A DNA stretch of 64,000 nt from Runella limosa DSM 17973 (GCF_000482465.1 NZ_KI519424.1:91201-155200); one strand, 5' to 3'. Numbered from the stretch's first letter, positions 18,065 to 27,008 are shown. The notes: generated from the letters alone by a model not told the origin. Program-made: numbers and translations.

Positions 18065-18856
18065 ATGAAAACATACTTTTTTCTATTTCTTACCTTATTA
18101 GCACACGGGCTTTGGGCACAAACGCAAAAAGCAACGGAAGTGATTCGTTTTCAGGTCAAAGAGGCCAAGCAGGGAGTGGCCGTTGATGCTGCTTTTTTTT
18201 ACGTCATCAACAATACCTCCATTTCAAAACATACAAAAACTGACGGGAAGTTAGTAAAAACATGGAGCGATTCAACGGGTATTCTCAAACACCTCAACAG
18301 TGGGTTGGTTATTGGTAATCGTCTGTATTGTGCGCACTCCAACTATCCCAACAAACCCATGAGTAGTTCCATTGAGATTTTTGACAAAAATACGCTGACG
18401 CACATCGACTCACACAGTTTTGGATTTTTTCCTGGCTCGGCTACTTGGATTGATTTTCACGAAGGGCATTGGTGGGTGGCTTTTGCCAACTATTCTGACA
18501 AAAATTCTGACGGAGGCCGCGACAATCGCTGGACGACTCTCGTTAAGTTTACGCCCCAATGGCAACAAGTTGCGTCATGGGGTTTCCCCGAATTTCTCTT
18601 ACAATCTTTTGCTCCTAAAAGTACATCGGGTGGAACATGGGGCCCCGACGGAAAATTGTATTGTACAGGCCATGACAAACCCGAGCTTTATGTACTCCAA
18701 CTTCCCGAAAGAGGTTCTACGCTCGTTTATCTTCAAACGATTTCAACGCCCAGTGAAGGACAGGGCTTCGCGATTGACCGAACACAGAAAAAAGAAGTTG
18801 TCGTTTGGGGAATTACCCGAAACGACAACTTTGTCATTCAATCACGTATCAAGTAG
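18065..18856 (+). CDS. Exported beta-propeller-like protein of unknown function
   Basis: The 263-residue protein has a signal peptide (FLFLTLLAHGLWAQ) and recurrent short strand motifs such as VIGNRLYCAHSNYP, EIFDKNTLTHIDSHSFG and GGTWGPDGKLYCTGHDKPELYVL, which suggest a beta-propeller. I do not recognise the family. The frame also opens with TTG two codons upstream; the ATG at 18065 is chosen. Its last codons are copied 68 bp downstream (see the repeat at 18841-18976). Confidence 0.65.
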   Translation: MKTYFFLFLTLLAHGLWAQTQKATEVIRFQVKEAKQGVAVDAAFFYVINNTSISKHTKTDGKLVKTWSDSTGILKHLNSGLVIGNRLYCAHSNYPNKPMSSSIEIFDKNTLTHIDSHSFGFFPGSATWIDFHEGHWWVAFANYSDKNSDGGRDNRWTTLVKFTPQWQQVASWGFPEFLLQSFAPKSTSGGTWGPDGKLYCTGHDKPELYVLQLPERGSTLVYLQTISTPSEGQGFAIDRTQKKEVVVWGITRNDNFVIQSRIK

Positions 18857-18976
18857 CTCCCCTCCGCGTGTATCTTCTGGTTTTGAGAAACCAGAAGCAC
18901 GGTACAACATCACGTATCAAGTAATTGCTCAGGTTTTGAGAAACCTGAGCCACTCACTAAACCTGAGCCACACCAC
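18841..18976. repeat. Two diverged copies of a ~68-bp unit with internal hairpins
   Basis: ATCACGTATCAAGTA occurs at 18841-18855, inside the end of the preceding gene, and again at 18909-18923. Each copy is followed by a hairpin with the same loop: CTTCTGGTTT-TGAG-AAACCAGAAG (18874-18897) and GCTCAGGTTT-TGAG-AAACCTGAGC (18927-18950). A partial third piece, AAACCTGAGCCACAC, follows. The layout suggests tandem duplication with compensatory changes in the stems. Confidence 0.8.
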
Positions 18977-18978
18977 AT

Positions 18979-20217
18979 TTACGGCAATAGCAATGAAGAA
19001 TCGCCATAGCTTAAAAAGCGATAGTCGGTAGCAAGGGCTTCGTGGTAAATTGTACGCCAGTTTGGTCCGACAAAAGCGGCAACGAGCAACATCAACGTTG
19101 ACTTGGGCTGATGGTAATTCGTAATCAGCCCTTTGCATAGTTTGAAGGTATAACTTGGAAAAATCATAATTTCGGTTTCTCCAATTACCTCTTTTAATTC
19201 ATGGTGCTCCATGTACGCCAAAATTGTCCGCAAAGACTCTTCCGCCGAAGGAAACGAAGTATAATCCTGATAAGGCATCAATTTTTCAATAAAAAAACCA
19301 TCCTGAACATCGGTCTTGTTTTGCCAAAGTTTTACCCCAAACCAATACAGACTTTCAAGTGAACGCATGGAGGTAGTACCAACTGCGACGATTCCGTCCA
19401 AATGGACAAGAAGATTTTCAATAAACGCTCGTCGGTAAACCACTTGTTCGGCGTGCATGGTGTGCTCGATGGCATTGGCAACTTTCACGGGTTGAAAAGT
19501 ACCTGCCCCTACGTGCAGTGTCACAAAGTCATGCGTTATTCCTGCATTGGCTAAGTTTTCAAAAACCTGTTCGGTAAAATGCAATCCTGCCGTGGGCGCG
19601 GCTACTGCCCCTTCAATTTTTGAATAAACCGTTTGGTAGGTTTCGAGATCTTGCGCTTCCGTTTTTCGGTTCAAATACGGTGGCAGCGGGATTTCTCCCA
19701 AAGCACGAATTATTTCAACAAAAGTAAACTCGATTGGTTCGGGCTGTGAATCGGCAACTTCCCAGCGAAAATTCACCCAATTTTTATCAATGTCTGCCCA
19801 ATCGGCAAAGACGGTGACAGTGAGCTGATTAATCAACAAATCACACTGTAGCGTCTCATGGGCTTTCCATCGTTTTTTATTTCCCACCATACAACTCCAA
19901 ACCGCGTGGGTAGTTTGCTGCATGGCATCATTGATGACCCTAGTGGGGGCTTCGGGGTGTAATAAAAATACTTCAATCAGCGCCCCTGTTGGTTTGGCAA
20001 AAAACACCCGCGCAGGAATCACCTTCGTATTATTAAAAACCAAAAAGCTTTGCGGTGGCAAATAGTTGACCACATCCGTAAATTGTCGGTGTAAGATTTC
20101 ACCTTTTCGATACACCATTAGTTTGGACGTATCTCGTGGCTCAACGGGATACCGCGCAATTTTTTCGTCGGGCAAATCGTACTCGTAGTCGGCAAGAAGA
20201 ATTTCGGGCAAGGTCAT
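18979..20217 (-). CDS. queA: S-adenosylmethionine:tRNA ribosyltransferase-isomerase QueA
   Basis: QueA transfers and isomerises the ribosyl group of SAM onto 7-aminomethyl-7-deazaguanine in tRNA, making epoxyqueuosine. The 412-residue protein has LPDEKIARYPVEPRD near residue 15, NNTKVIPAR near 62, GAVAAPTAGLHFTE near 205, HVGAGTFQPV near 238 and NYHQPKSTLMLLVAAF near 370. It is somewhat longer than proteobacterial QueA because of inserts around residues 120-170. Its ATG overlaps the TAA of the upstream gene (TAATG), suggesting translational coupling. Confidence 0.94.
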   Translation of the reverse strand: MTLPEILLADYEYDLPDEKIARYPVEPRDTSKLMVYRKGEILHRQFTDVVNYLPPQSFLVFNNTKVIPARVFFAKPTGALIEVFLLHPEAPTRVINDAMQQTTHAVWSCMVGNKKRWKAHETLQCDLLINQLTVTVFADWADIDKNWVNFRWEVADSQPEPIEFTFVEIIRALGEIPLPPYLNRKTEAQDLETYQTVYSKIEGAVAAPTAGLHFTEQVFENLANAGITHDFVTLHVGAGTFQPVKVANAIEHTMHAEQVVYRRAFIENLLVHLDGIVAVGTTSMRSLESLYWFGVKLWQNKTDVQDGFFIEKLMPYQDYTSFPSAEESLRTILAYMEHHELKEVIGETEIMIFPSYTFKLCKGLITNYHQPKSTLMLLVAAFVGPNWRTIYHEALATDYRFLSYGDSSLLLP

Positions 20218-20723
20218 TAATCATTCGAGCTTGGTTTCATCATAAGGCGAATTGGCAACGCCACTACAATCGCGAGGAGGAATCCAACGATTAGGTATAA
20301 CAATCCATTAAAATCGCCGATTTTAAATTTGAATTCATTATTAACAGTCGCCAACGCAAAAATCGTCAGTGCAATCGACGTATTGATCATGGCCACCAAA
20401 CTATATATCCAATTCTGAATATGCTCGTTCAACTCTTCACGATTTTCAGCCCAAAGTGTTTGATTTGGAATCGGCAACACGTTTGAAGGCAATTTTAGCA
20501 ATGCCCGACCAACCGACAAAAGCAACACGTTGTTGGTTAAAATCAAACCTACCAAAATATAAAATATATCAGATTTGAGCATGAACTCGTCTGCTTGGCC
20601 AAGGGCATTAAAATGGATCCCCACTTCTTGTCCAAACAAACTATAACTGTACATTGAAGCCACAAATACCGTTATCATTGAAAATACCCGCCAAACGCGA
20701 ATAGCAAAAGTTGTAATTTTCAT
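20217..20723 (-). CDS. Predicted multi-span membrane protein
   Basis: The 168-residue protein has four hydrophobic segments (about residues 12-30, 50-72, 107-127 and 138-160). I do not recognise a family. An acidic loop (LWAENREELNEHIQNW) separates spans two and three. Its stop overlaps the queA start (TAATG), so the two are cotranscribed, though no functional link is evident. Confidence 0.65.
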   Translation of the reverse strand: MKITTFAIRVWRVFSMITVFVASMYSYSLFGQEVGIHFNALGQADEFMLKSDIFYILVGLILTNNVLLLSVGRALLKLPSNVLPIPNQTLWAENREELNEHIQNWIYSLVAMINTSIALTIFALATVNNEFKFKIGDFNGLLYLIVGFLLAIVVALPIRLMMKPSSND

Positions 20724-20755
20724 ATTTAACTCGGTGAGACACCATTTAAACTATC

Positions 20756-20813
20756 AAGGGTCAAAAGTTATCAGTTTTGGTTCATTTACCTAAACTAATA
20801 ACTCTTAACCCTT
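20756..20813. repeat. Long imperfect inverted repeat downstream of rng
   Basis: The arms at 20756-20780 and 20789-20813 pair over about 25 positions with a handful of mismatches (AAGGGT...AGTTAT...GG against CC...ATAACT...ACCCTT). It lies between rng and the membrane-protein gene, both on the minus strand. It may end the rng transcript or be a palindromic element. Confidence 0.65.
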
Positions 20814-20833
20814 TAAACATGTTTTTAAAAGAA

Positions 20834-22393
20834 TCAAGTGGTGGCGATTTCAATTTCCTCGCCATCTTTATCATAAAACTTAAACTCAGTAATCGGCAGC
20901 GAGCTATCTTTTAAGAGTTTAACCCATGATTTATATTTAAAGAACCATTTGAGTCGGGGCGACGGGAATCCCGCCGTAAAGTACGCGTGCAAGTACGGGT
21001 GAAGGGCTACCGACACCTTTCTTTCGTTTTGTTTGGTCAACAAATATTCGAGGTTGTTTTCGATAATATCCGAAATCAAAATACTAGGCTGAATGGTTCC
21101 TGCGCCATTACAAGTTGGACAAACCTCCCGCGTGACGATGTTCAATTCTGGGCGAACCCGTTGACGCGTGATTTGCATTAATCCAAATTTGGTAAGTGGC
21201 AAGAGCGTGAACTTAGAACGGTCGGCCTTCATTTCGGCCTTCATAACGTCGTACAGTTCTTTTTTATGCTCAGGCTTACGCATATCAATAAAATCCACCA
21301 CAATAATACCGCCCATATCGCGAAGGCGAAGCTGACGGGCTATTTCTTTGGCGGCTTCGGTATTGGTATGAAGCGCAGTATCTTCCTGACTTTCCTCGTT
21401 GTTGGACTTGTTACCGCTGTTGACATCAATTACATGGAGCGCTTCCGTGTGTTCTACAATGAGATAGCCTCCACCAGGAAGGCTCACTGAGCGTCCAAAC
21501 AATGACTTAATCTGCTTTTCAAGACCTACTTGTTCAAATAATTTGCTTTTACCCGAATAAAGTTTTACAATTTTTTCTTTATCGGGAGCAATCGTATGAA
21601 TAAAGTCCCTGATGTCGTCGTACATCTCTTTGGTATCAACCGTGATGCTATCAAACGTATCGTTGAGCATGTCACGCATGATAGAAGACGCACGGTTCAT
21701 TTCGCCAATGATACGGTCGCGTGGTTTGGCCTCACTCAAGGCTTTCATTCCTTGCTCCCACTTTCTAATGGAGTTTTGAATGTCTTTATCCAACTCCTCC
21801 ACGTCTTTATTGGCGGCCACTGTTCGGACAATAATGCCGAAATTGGCAGGTTTGACCGAAGTCATTAACTTATGAAGACGTGTTCGTTCGGTCTTATCCG
21901 TAATTTTTTTGGAAATATTGACCGAATTAGAAAAGGGAACTAGCACTGCGTACCGTCCTGCGATAGAAATATCGCACGAAAGTCGGGGTCCTTTGGTAGA
22001 AATAGGCTCTTTGACAACCTGCACCAAAATGGGCTGGTTTTTTCCGAGTACTTTATCGATTTTGCCGAGTTTATCAATCTCCGGCTCCATCTTAAAGTTG
22101 TTCAACTTTCCCGATGTGAGGCGTTTAGCAATCACATCTTTGGTCAGTTTATTTAAAGATTGGACGTTAGGGCCTAAGTCGTGGTAATGCAGAAAGGCAT
22201 CTTTTTCGTATCCAATGTCAACAAAAGCAGCGTTCAAGCCAGTCACGAGTTTTCGGACGGTACCTAAATAAATGTCACCAACCGTAAAACTACTTTCCGA
22301 CTCCTCTACTTGGTACTCAACGAGTCGCTTCTCCTGCAAGAGAGCGATTCGGGTACCTTTTTGCGAGGCACTAATGACTAATTCGCTACTCAA
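20834..22393 (-). CDS. rng: Ribonuclease E/G family protein
   Basis: This single-strand endoribonuclease acts in rRNA maturation and mRNA decay. It has an S1 domain near residues 30-110 (VGDIYLGTVRKLVTGLNAAFVDIG), catalytic metal-binding Asp residues in LHVIDVNSGN and IIVVDFIDM, and the CPTC zinc-link near residue 415. The frame stays open to 22435, but the family start (SSELVISASQKGTRIALLQ) aligns with a TTG at 22393, giving 519 residues; the upstream stretch is not family-like. It ends a cluster with HU, a TPR protein and an mS38-like protein. Confidence 0.92.
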   Translation of the reverse strand: MSSELVISASQKGTRIALLQEKRLVEYQVEESESSFTVGDIYLGTVRKLVTGLNAAFVDIGYEKDAFLHYHDLGPNVQSLNKLTKDVIAKRLTSGKLNNFKMEPEIDKLGKIDKVLGKNQPILVQVVKEPISTKGPRLSCDISIAGRYAVLVPFSNSVNISKKITDKTERTRLHKLMTSVKPANFGIIVRTVAANKDVEELDKDIQNSIRKWEQGMKALSEAKPRDRIIGEMNRASSIMRDMLNDTFDSITVDTKEMYDDIRDFIHTIAPDKEKIVKLYSGKSKLFEQVGLEKQIKSLFGRSVSLPGGGYLIVEHTEALHVIDVNSGNKSNNEESQEDTALHTNTEAAKEIARQLRLRDMGGIIVVDFIDMRKPEHKKELYDVMKAEMKADRSKFTLLPLTKFGLMQITRQRVRPELNIVTREVCPTCNGAGTIQPSILISDIIENNLEYLLTKQNERKVSVALHPYLHAYFTAGFPSPRLKWFFKYKSWVKLLKDSSLPITEFKFYDKDGEEIEIATT

Positions 22394-22463
22394 TGTTATG
22401 TAAGGATAGAGGGTGAAAACCAAAAACCAAGGCACATTTTTACCTTGGTTTTGGAATTAGAAA

Positions 22464-22553
22464 TTATTTCTTCTTGTGACGATTCTTTCTTAGGCGCTTT
22501 TTGCGTTTGTGCGTAGCGATCTTATGTCTCTTTCTTTTTTTTCCGCAAGGCAT
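22464..22553 (-). CDS. 29-residue AURKAIP1/COX24 (mS38-like) basic protein
   Basis: On the minus strand an ATG at 22553 opens a 29-codon frame: MPCGKKRKRHK, then IATHKRKKRL and RKNRHKKK. Over half the residues are Lys or Arg. It matches the tiny AURKAIP1/COX24-domain proteins of Bacteroidota, relatives of the mitochondrial ribosomal protein mS38, and the position beside rng is the usual one. A ribosome-associated role is inferred from that homology. The gene is easily missed because of its length. Confidence 0.85.
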   Translation of the reverse strand: MPCGKKRKRHKIATHKRKKRLRKNRHKKK

Positions 22554-22631
22554 AATCGTAAATGTTTTAAATGTTATTAAAAAATTGAATGATTCTGTTG
22601 TAAGGTTTTCATCGTAAATAGCTAAAAACCA

Positions 22632-23477
22632 CTATTTTAACTCTTTTTCCAGTTCAGCAATCGCTGCCTGAATGGTTGGGTCTTTTTCTTTCTCTTTTAC
22701 GATTAAAAGTTCTTCTAACGCTTCTTTGTTTTTGCCTGTCTGTGCCAACGAGACGCCCATGTAGAAACGTGCCTTCATATTTTCAGGACGCACTTTTAAC
22801 AGTTGGCGAAAACGCTCTACTGCTTTTTCATACTGGTTTGAACGCATTGACAACAATCCCAAATTGAACAACGCTACTTCGTTGGTAGGGTCGGCGGCCA
22901 AAACTTCTCTGAGCATCATGATTCCTTGCATCGGTGTTTCGGTCGATACATAAGTCATGGCTAGATTCGCTTTAACATTGAGCAAATTTGGATTTTTATC
23001 GAGGGCTTTTTGGTACCACTCGCGGGCTTTCTCCCCCAATTTCGCTAGTTTTTGGTTGTCAACAGCAAACCCAAACGCATCGTAATAACGGTCACCTGCT
23101 CTTAACAAATTGGCTTCGGTGGGCGCTAAAAGAGCCACATTTTCGGCGTATTTGGCTGCACTATCAAACTTTCTAATCTGAGAATAGAAATCTGATAATT
23201 GAAGTGCCGCAGTCGATTTTGCTTTTGAATCTGCTGTTGAGGTATATTGTTGAAGTAACTTATTGACAGTGCTTTGTTGCTCAGATGTCAAAGGTGCACT
23301 ATGTTCTGTCGGGCTCGAAGCACGCTCTTTAGGGGCTTCAGTCTCGTTTGTCTTAGTGCTTTCTTTCCCCTCAACCAACTTACGCTCCTTGGTATTTACC
23401 ACAACTTTTGGAAGACTATAGAGCCCGCCAGTGAGCACAGTAGCAAACACAATTACTAATAAGATGGAGCGATTCAT
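22632..23477 (-). CDS. Membrane-anchored TPR protein of the rng cluster
   Basis: The 281-residue protein starts with one hydrophobic segment (ILLVIVFATVLTGGLYSL, residues 5-22). A charged, low-complexity linker rich in Lys, Glu, Thr and Ser (about 30-65) follows, then TPR repeats from about 70 to 275 (KYAENVALLAPTEANLLRAG, EVALFNLGLLSMRSNQYEKA, MKARFYMGVSLAQTGKNKEA). It is probably an inner-membrane scaffold. It lies between the HU and mS38-like genes on one strand, a common arrangement in Bacteroidota. The partner is unknown. Confidence 0.8.
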   Translation of the reverse strand: MNRSILLVIVFATVLTGGLYSLPKVVVNTKERKLVEGKESTKTNETEAPKERASSPTEHSAPLTSEQQSTVNKLLQQYTSTADSKAKSTAALQLSDFYSQIRKFDSAAKYAENVALLAPTEANLLRAGDRYYDAFGFAVDNQKLAKLGEKAREWYQKALDKNPNLLNVKANLAMTYVSTETPMQGIMMLREVLAADPTNEVALFNLGLLSMRSNQYEKAVERFRQLLKVRPENMKARFYMGVSLAQTGKNKEALEELLIVKEKEKDPTIQAAIAELEKELK

Positions 23478-23521
23478 TGCACGTTACCTTTAAATCTTTC
23501 AACAATACTTTACTTCTTAAA

Positions 23522-23806
23522 TTACAAATCAGAGCCTTTTACTTGCTCTACAAATACTTTAGCTGGCTTGAAGCTTGGTACATAATGCTCATCAATAACA
23601 ATAGCCGTATTTTTAGAAATGTTACGAGCTACTTTCTTTGCACGTTTTTTGTTTACAAAGCTACCAAACCCACGGACATAAATATTTTCGCCTTTTGCTA
23701 ATGAATCTTTTACTACTGAGAAAAACGCTTCAACTGTTTCAGAAACGTTTGCTTTTTCGATGCCGGTTTGGTCGGCAACTGCTGCGATTAAATCTGCTTT
23801 CGTCAC
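23522..23806 (-). CDS. HU/IHF-family DNA-binding protein
   Basis: The 94-residue nucleoid protein bends DNA as a dimer. Typical features are TKADLIAAVADQTGI at the N-terminus, the loop VRGFGSFVNKKRAKKVARN leading into the beta-arm near residues 45-63, and FKPAKVFVEQV at the end. The start codon is GTG (23806). It heads the HU/TPR/mS38-like/rng cluster and is divergent from mutY with 153 bp between the starts. Confidence 0.93.
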   Translation of the reverse strand: MTKADLIAAVADQTGIEKANVSETVEAFFSVVKDSLAKGENIYVRGFGSFVNKKRAKKVARNISKNTAIVIDEHYVPSFKPAKVFVEQVKGSDL

Positions 23807-23959
23807 TTTTATTAAACTTTAAGGTTATAAAATTGTTATTCTTTGGAAATTAGTTTCAAAAATTCTACCAAGCCGATGTGTTGATAAGCGTACGGCCTAA
23901 TTTGAGCGCACAAAAGTAGTACATTTTCGACTAATTTTGAAAATGTTTTCTGTCTTAAT

Positions 23960-25048
23960 TTGAAAAAAAAACTCCCGAATTCATTGAATAACAAGTTTTT
24001 TGCTGAAACCCTCATCCGTTGGTACACTCACCAACACCGTGATTTGCCCTGGCGACAAACACGAAATCCGTATTATATATGGTTATCCGAAATCATTCTA
24101 CAGCAGACACGCGTCGCGCAAGGATTACCCTATTATGACCGATTTGTTAGCACATACCCAACAATCACTGACCTTGCCAACGCCCCCGAACAAGAGGTGA
24201 TACGGCTGTGGCAGGGCTTGGGCTATTATTCACGGGCAAGAAACCTCCACCAAACGGCCAAACACATTGCATATCAACTCAATGGGGTATTTCCGAGCAC
24301 CTACAATGGGCTGTTAAAACTTAAAGGAATTGGCCCTTACACTGCCGCTGCCATTGCTTCTTTTGCCTTCGACGAAGCCGTCGCCGTGGTGGACGGAAAT
24401 GTATATCGGGTGCTTGCACGGGTATTTGGCGTTGATCTTGACATTGCCAGTTCTCAAGGACAAAAAAGGTTTGCCCAACTTGCCTCTGAACTCATCTCTA
24501 CTGAACAACCCGCCTTGTACAATCAAGCCATTATGGAATTTGGGGCTGTTCACTGTACGCCCACCTCTCCCGATTGTCTGTTGTGCCCGTTTCAGGGCGT
24601 TTGCGAAGCTAATCTCACGGGCAGAGTTACCCAACTGCCCGTAAAAATCAAGAAAACGAAGGTACGGGTGCGGCATTTTCATTATTTTATTTTGATGAAA
24701 GATGGGCAATTGGCCATGAACCTGCGTACAGAACGGGACATCTGGCAGCAACTCTATGATTTTTATTTGGTTGAAACCGAGCATTCGGACGCAACCCTCG
24801 ATTCGCTTCCTCTGCCTTCATTTTTACAAAAAGCACTTTCTCAGTCGGTTGTCTCCCAACCCAGCGAAACAATTACGCATATTCTCACCCATCAGCGCAT
24901 ACAGGCGAGGTTTTGGCAAGTAGCACTCCCGTCGGATTTTGATTTGGAACTCCCTCCCTCGCTTCGCTTTTTTACACAACAAGAAATTGACGAGCTCCCC
25001 AAACCCGTCTTGGTTTCGACTTATTGGAAAGCGCGGTTTTTTGAGTAA
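23960..25048 (+). CDS. mutY: A/G-specific adenine DNA glycosylase MutY
   Basis: MutY removes adenine opposite 8-oxoguanine. The helix-hairpin-helix KLKGIGPYTAAAIASF lies near residue 118, with catalytic Asp in VAVVDGNVYRVLARV and Glu in IILQQTRV. The 4Fe-4S ligands appear as C-x6-C-x2-C-x5-C near residue 200, and a NUDIX-like C-terminal domain follows. No ATG is available at the family start: TTG at 23960 and an in-frame TTG at 23984 are both possible. The first gives 362 residues. ssb follows after 66 bp. Confidence 0.93.
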   Translation: MKKKLPNSLNNKFFAETLIRWYTHQHRDLPWRQTRNPYYIWLSEIILQQTRVAQGLPYYDRFVSTYPTITDLANAPEQEVIRLWQGLGYYSRARNLHQTAKHIAYQLNGVFPSTYNGLLKLKGIGPYTAAAIASFAFDEAVAVVDGNVYRVLARVFGVDLDIASSQGQKRFAQLASELISTEQPALYNQAIMEFGAVHCTPTSPDCLLCPFQGVCEANLTGRVTQLPVKIKKTKVRVRHFHYFILMKDGQLAMNLRTERDIWQQLYDFYLVETEHSDATLDSLPLPSFLQKALSQSVVSQPSETITHILTHQRIQARFWQVALPSDFDLELPPSLRFFTQQEIDELPKPVLVSTYWKARFFE

Positions 25049-25114
25049 ATTTGTCATCTGCATGGCTTCAAACCTTGCAGTTTTGACTCGTAACTTACAA
25101 TTCTTTTTATAACA

Positions 25115-25588
25115 ATGGCTGGAGTAAACAAAGTAATTTTATTGGGCAATTTGGGAAGTGACCCAGAGGTTCGTCACCTCGAAAATGGCTCGGCAGTAGC
25201 ACGTTTTAACATCGCAACCTCTGAAAGTTACACCAATCGCAGCGGCGAACGTGTAGAACAAACAGAGTGGCATCGGATTGAACTTTGGGACAATTTGGCA
25301 AAAATCGCCGAGCAGTACTTACGCAAAGGAAACACTGTTTATATTGAAGGAAAACTTCGTACAGAAACGTGGGTGGATAAAGAAGGAAAACAACGCGAAG
25401 GAAAAACTGTACGTGGAACTACGTTGACACTCGTTGGAGGTCGTAATTCAAACAATAACGACGACAATTCGTCTGGCTACAGCGCGCCACAACAATCAGC
25501 ACCTGCACCTCGCCCTGCTCCTCAACCTAAACCTGCGACGCCCATCGCCTCAGACCTAGGTGGCGGAGATGATGACTTGCCGTTCTAA
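25115..25588 (+). CDS. ssb: Single-stranded DNA-binding protein
   Basis: The 157-residue protein has an OB fold ([19 protein letters not shown] at the N-terminus, [19 protein letters not shown] near 57 and [12 protein letters not shown] near 77). A Pro/Gln/Ala-rich linker and the acidic tail DDDLPF that docks repair and replication partners complete it. It lies downstream of mutY as in many Bacteroidota. A palindromic repeat element follows the stop codon. Confidence 0.95.
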   Translation: MAGVNKVILLGNLGSDPEVRHLENGSAVARFNIATSESYTNRSGERVEQTEWHRIELWDNLAKIAEQYLRKGNTVYIEGKLRTETWVDKEGKQREGKTVRGTTLTLVGGRNSNNNDDNSSGYSAPQQSAPAPRPAPQPKPATPIASDLGGGDDDLPF

Positions 25589-25607
25589 ATACACCTACTT
25601 AACTCAG

Positions 25608-25636
25608 CCTCCCGAAAGTTTAAAACTTTCGGGAGG
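25608..25636. repeat. Palindromic element, type A (CCCGAAAGTT)
   Basis: CCTCCCGAAAGTT (25608-25620) and AACTTTCGGGAGG (25624-25636) are perfect 13-bp complements separated by three bases. The same core recurs at 49319-49402 and 50597-50631. Here it may also terminate ssb and the convergent lipoprotein gene. Confidence 0.85.
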
Positions 25637-25652
25637 TTTGGACTCTCCAAAA

Positions 25653-26069
25653 TCACTTTTTCAGCACTTGCATTTGAAGCTGATATTGATCATTTGGCAC
25701 TTTCTCAGTCCTAGAATCTGGCGTAACCTGCTTTAAAATAAGTAAATACTTCTGCTGGTTGACCGTCACCTCTAATGAATCCTGCGTAACAGACGTCTTA
25801 CGACCTACCACCTGACAGTCACCCAAGCACATCTTTACATTTTGTTGGGCATTTAGCGCCAAATCAACAACCACTTCCCCCGCTCGAACACACTGTACAT
25901 TTTTCGGGCAACGACTATCTTCAACACCAGTCAATGCCAATTGGACATCACCTACCTGAACTGGTTGTTTTGTCGTAAGTGGGAAATCACTTCCTAGCGT
26001 CAACGAATCTACGCTTTCCGACTTACAACCTGCCATCAGGCTCAAACACAAAATCAGTGCATTTTTCAT
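25653..26069 (-). CDS. Putative lipoprotein of unknown function
   Basis: The 138-residue protein has a lipoprotein signal (ILCLSLMAGC, lipid Cys at residue 15). The small beta-rich domain carries two Cys pairs (SRCPKNVQC and MCLGDCQV) that could form disulfides. I do not recognise a named family. Localisation to the periplasm or outer-membrane face is inferred from the signal. Confidence 0.65.
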   Translation of the reverse strand: MKNALILCLSLMAGCKSESVDSLTLGSDFPLTTKQPVQVGDVQLALTGVEDSRCPKNVQCVRAGEVVVDLALNAQQNVKMCLGDCQVVGRKTSVTQDSLEVTVNQQKYLLILKQVTPDSRTEKVPNDQYQLQMQVLKK

Positions 26070-26158
26070 AACTTTATTCGATTTTTATCAACGCAAATAC
26101 CTTACTTGCTACTGAGATAAGGACGAGAAACAACCAAAAAACGTTGGAATAACCAGCA

Positions 26159-26530
26159 ATGAATTTACGCATCAAAGAAATTAACCACGTAGCCTTGTAC
26201 GTTGCAGACGTAGCGCAAAGCTGCCACTTTTATTCAAATATACTACAAATGAACCAATTAGAACGCCCCGCTTTTGATTTCCCAGGAGCTTGGTTTCAAA
26301 TTGGTTCACACCAAGAATTGCACTTAATAGGCGTTCGCTCCGAGCAGGTCGTTTCTGGGTCACGTAGCAATCACTTTGCGCTTGAAGTAGAAGATCTGAA
26401 GGCTTGGGAAAGCCATTTACAAAGTGTAAAAGCCACTTTTCGCCCCCCAAAACCTCGCCCCGACGGAATCCAGCAGATTTTTGTTGTTGACCCCGACGGG
26501 TATTGGATTGAATTATTTTCGCGGACTTAG
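26159..26530 (+). CDS. VOC/glyoxalase-family protein
   Basis: The 123-residue protein shows the paired beta-alpha-beta-beta-beta modules of vicinal oxygen chelate proteins. INHVALYVADVAQSCHFYSNIL carries a candidate metal His near residue 9, HLIG lies in the first module, NHFALEVEDL starts the second, and VVDPDGYWIELFSRT with a metal Glu ends it. The substrate could be a lactoylglutathione, catechol or other small molecule. It is cytoplasmic. The stop lies two bases from the end of the convergent msrB gene. Confidence 0.8.
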   Translation: MNLRIKEINHVALYVADVAQSCHFYSNILQMNQLERPAFDFPGAWFQIGSHQELHLIGVRSEQVVSGSRSNHFALEVEDLKAWESHLQSVKATFRPPKPRPDGIQQIFVVDPDGYWIELFSRT

Positions 26531-26531
26531 C

Positions 26532-27008
26532 CTATTTTTTTTCAAACGACAACGCCGCGCCGTTCATACAATAACGTAGCCCTGTTGGTCGAGGGCCATC
26601 GTCGAAAACGTGTCCCAAGTGAGCATCACAAACGGCACATATTACCTCGTCACGTTCCATACCAAAGCTTTTGTCTTTTTCATCTTTGAGGACTTTCTTG
26701 CTGATGGGCGCGTAGAAACTAGGCCAACCTGTTCCCGAATCAAACTTGGTATCAGCATTGAACAATGGAGTTCCGCAACAAACACATTTATAAATTCCTT
26801 TTTCTTTGTTGTTCCAATAAGGCCCCGTAAAAGCGCGTTCTGTCCCTTTTTGACGGGTTACGTAAAACTGAATAGGCGTCAGGATTTTTTTCCACTCCGC
26901 ATCCGTTTTGACCACCCGTTTGAGGTCTTGGGATTGTTGTTGCGAAAATGCCAGTGGACTTACTAACGACGTACCAATAAGTGTGTGAATGAATGAGCGA
27001 CGGTTCAT
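26532..27008 (-). CDS. msrB: Peptide-methionine (R)-S-oxide reductase, exported
   Basis: MsrB repairs methionine-R-sulfoxide in proteins. The 158-residue protein has zinc Cys pairs in [11 protein letters not shown] and [12 protein letters not shown], the GTGWPSF motif near residue 93 and the catalytic Cys in [10 protein letters not shown] near 147. An N-terminal [21 protein letters not shown] segment resembles a Tat- or Sec-type signal, which points to repair of periplasmic proteins. Confidence 0.92.
   Translation of the reverse strand: MNRRSFIHTLIGTSLVSPLAFSQQQSQDLKRVVKTDAEWKKILTPIQFYVTRQKGTERAFTGPYWNNKEKGIYKCVCCGTPLFNADTKFDSGTGWPSFYAPISKKVLKDEKDKSFGMERDEVICAVCDAHLGHVFDDGPRPTGLRYCMNGAALSFEKK

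Noticed and set aside
18841-18976. Possible CRISPR array
   Set aside because: Only two diverged repeat units are present, each self-complementary, with no spacers of regular length and no cas genes.
22394-22435. ATG-started extension of rng
   Set aside because: The extra 14 residues are not part of RNase G; the conserved start falls on the TTG at 22393.
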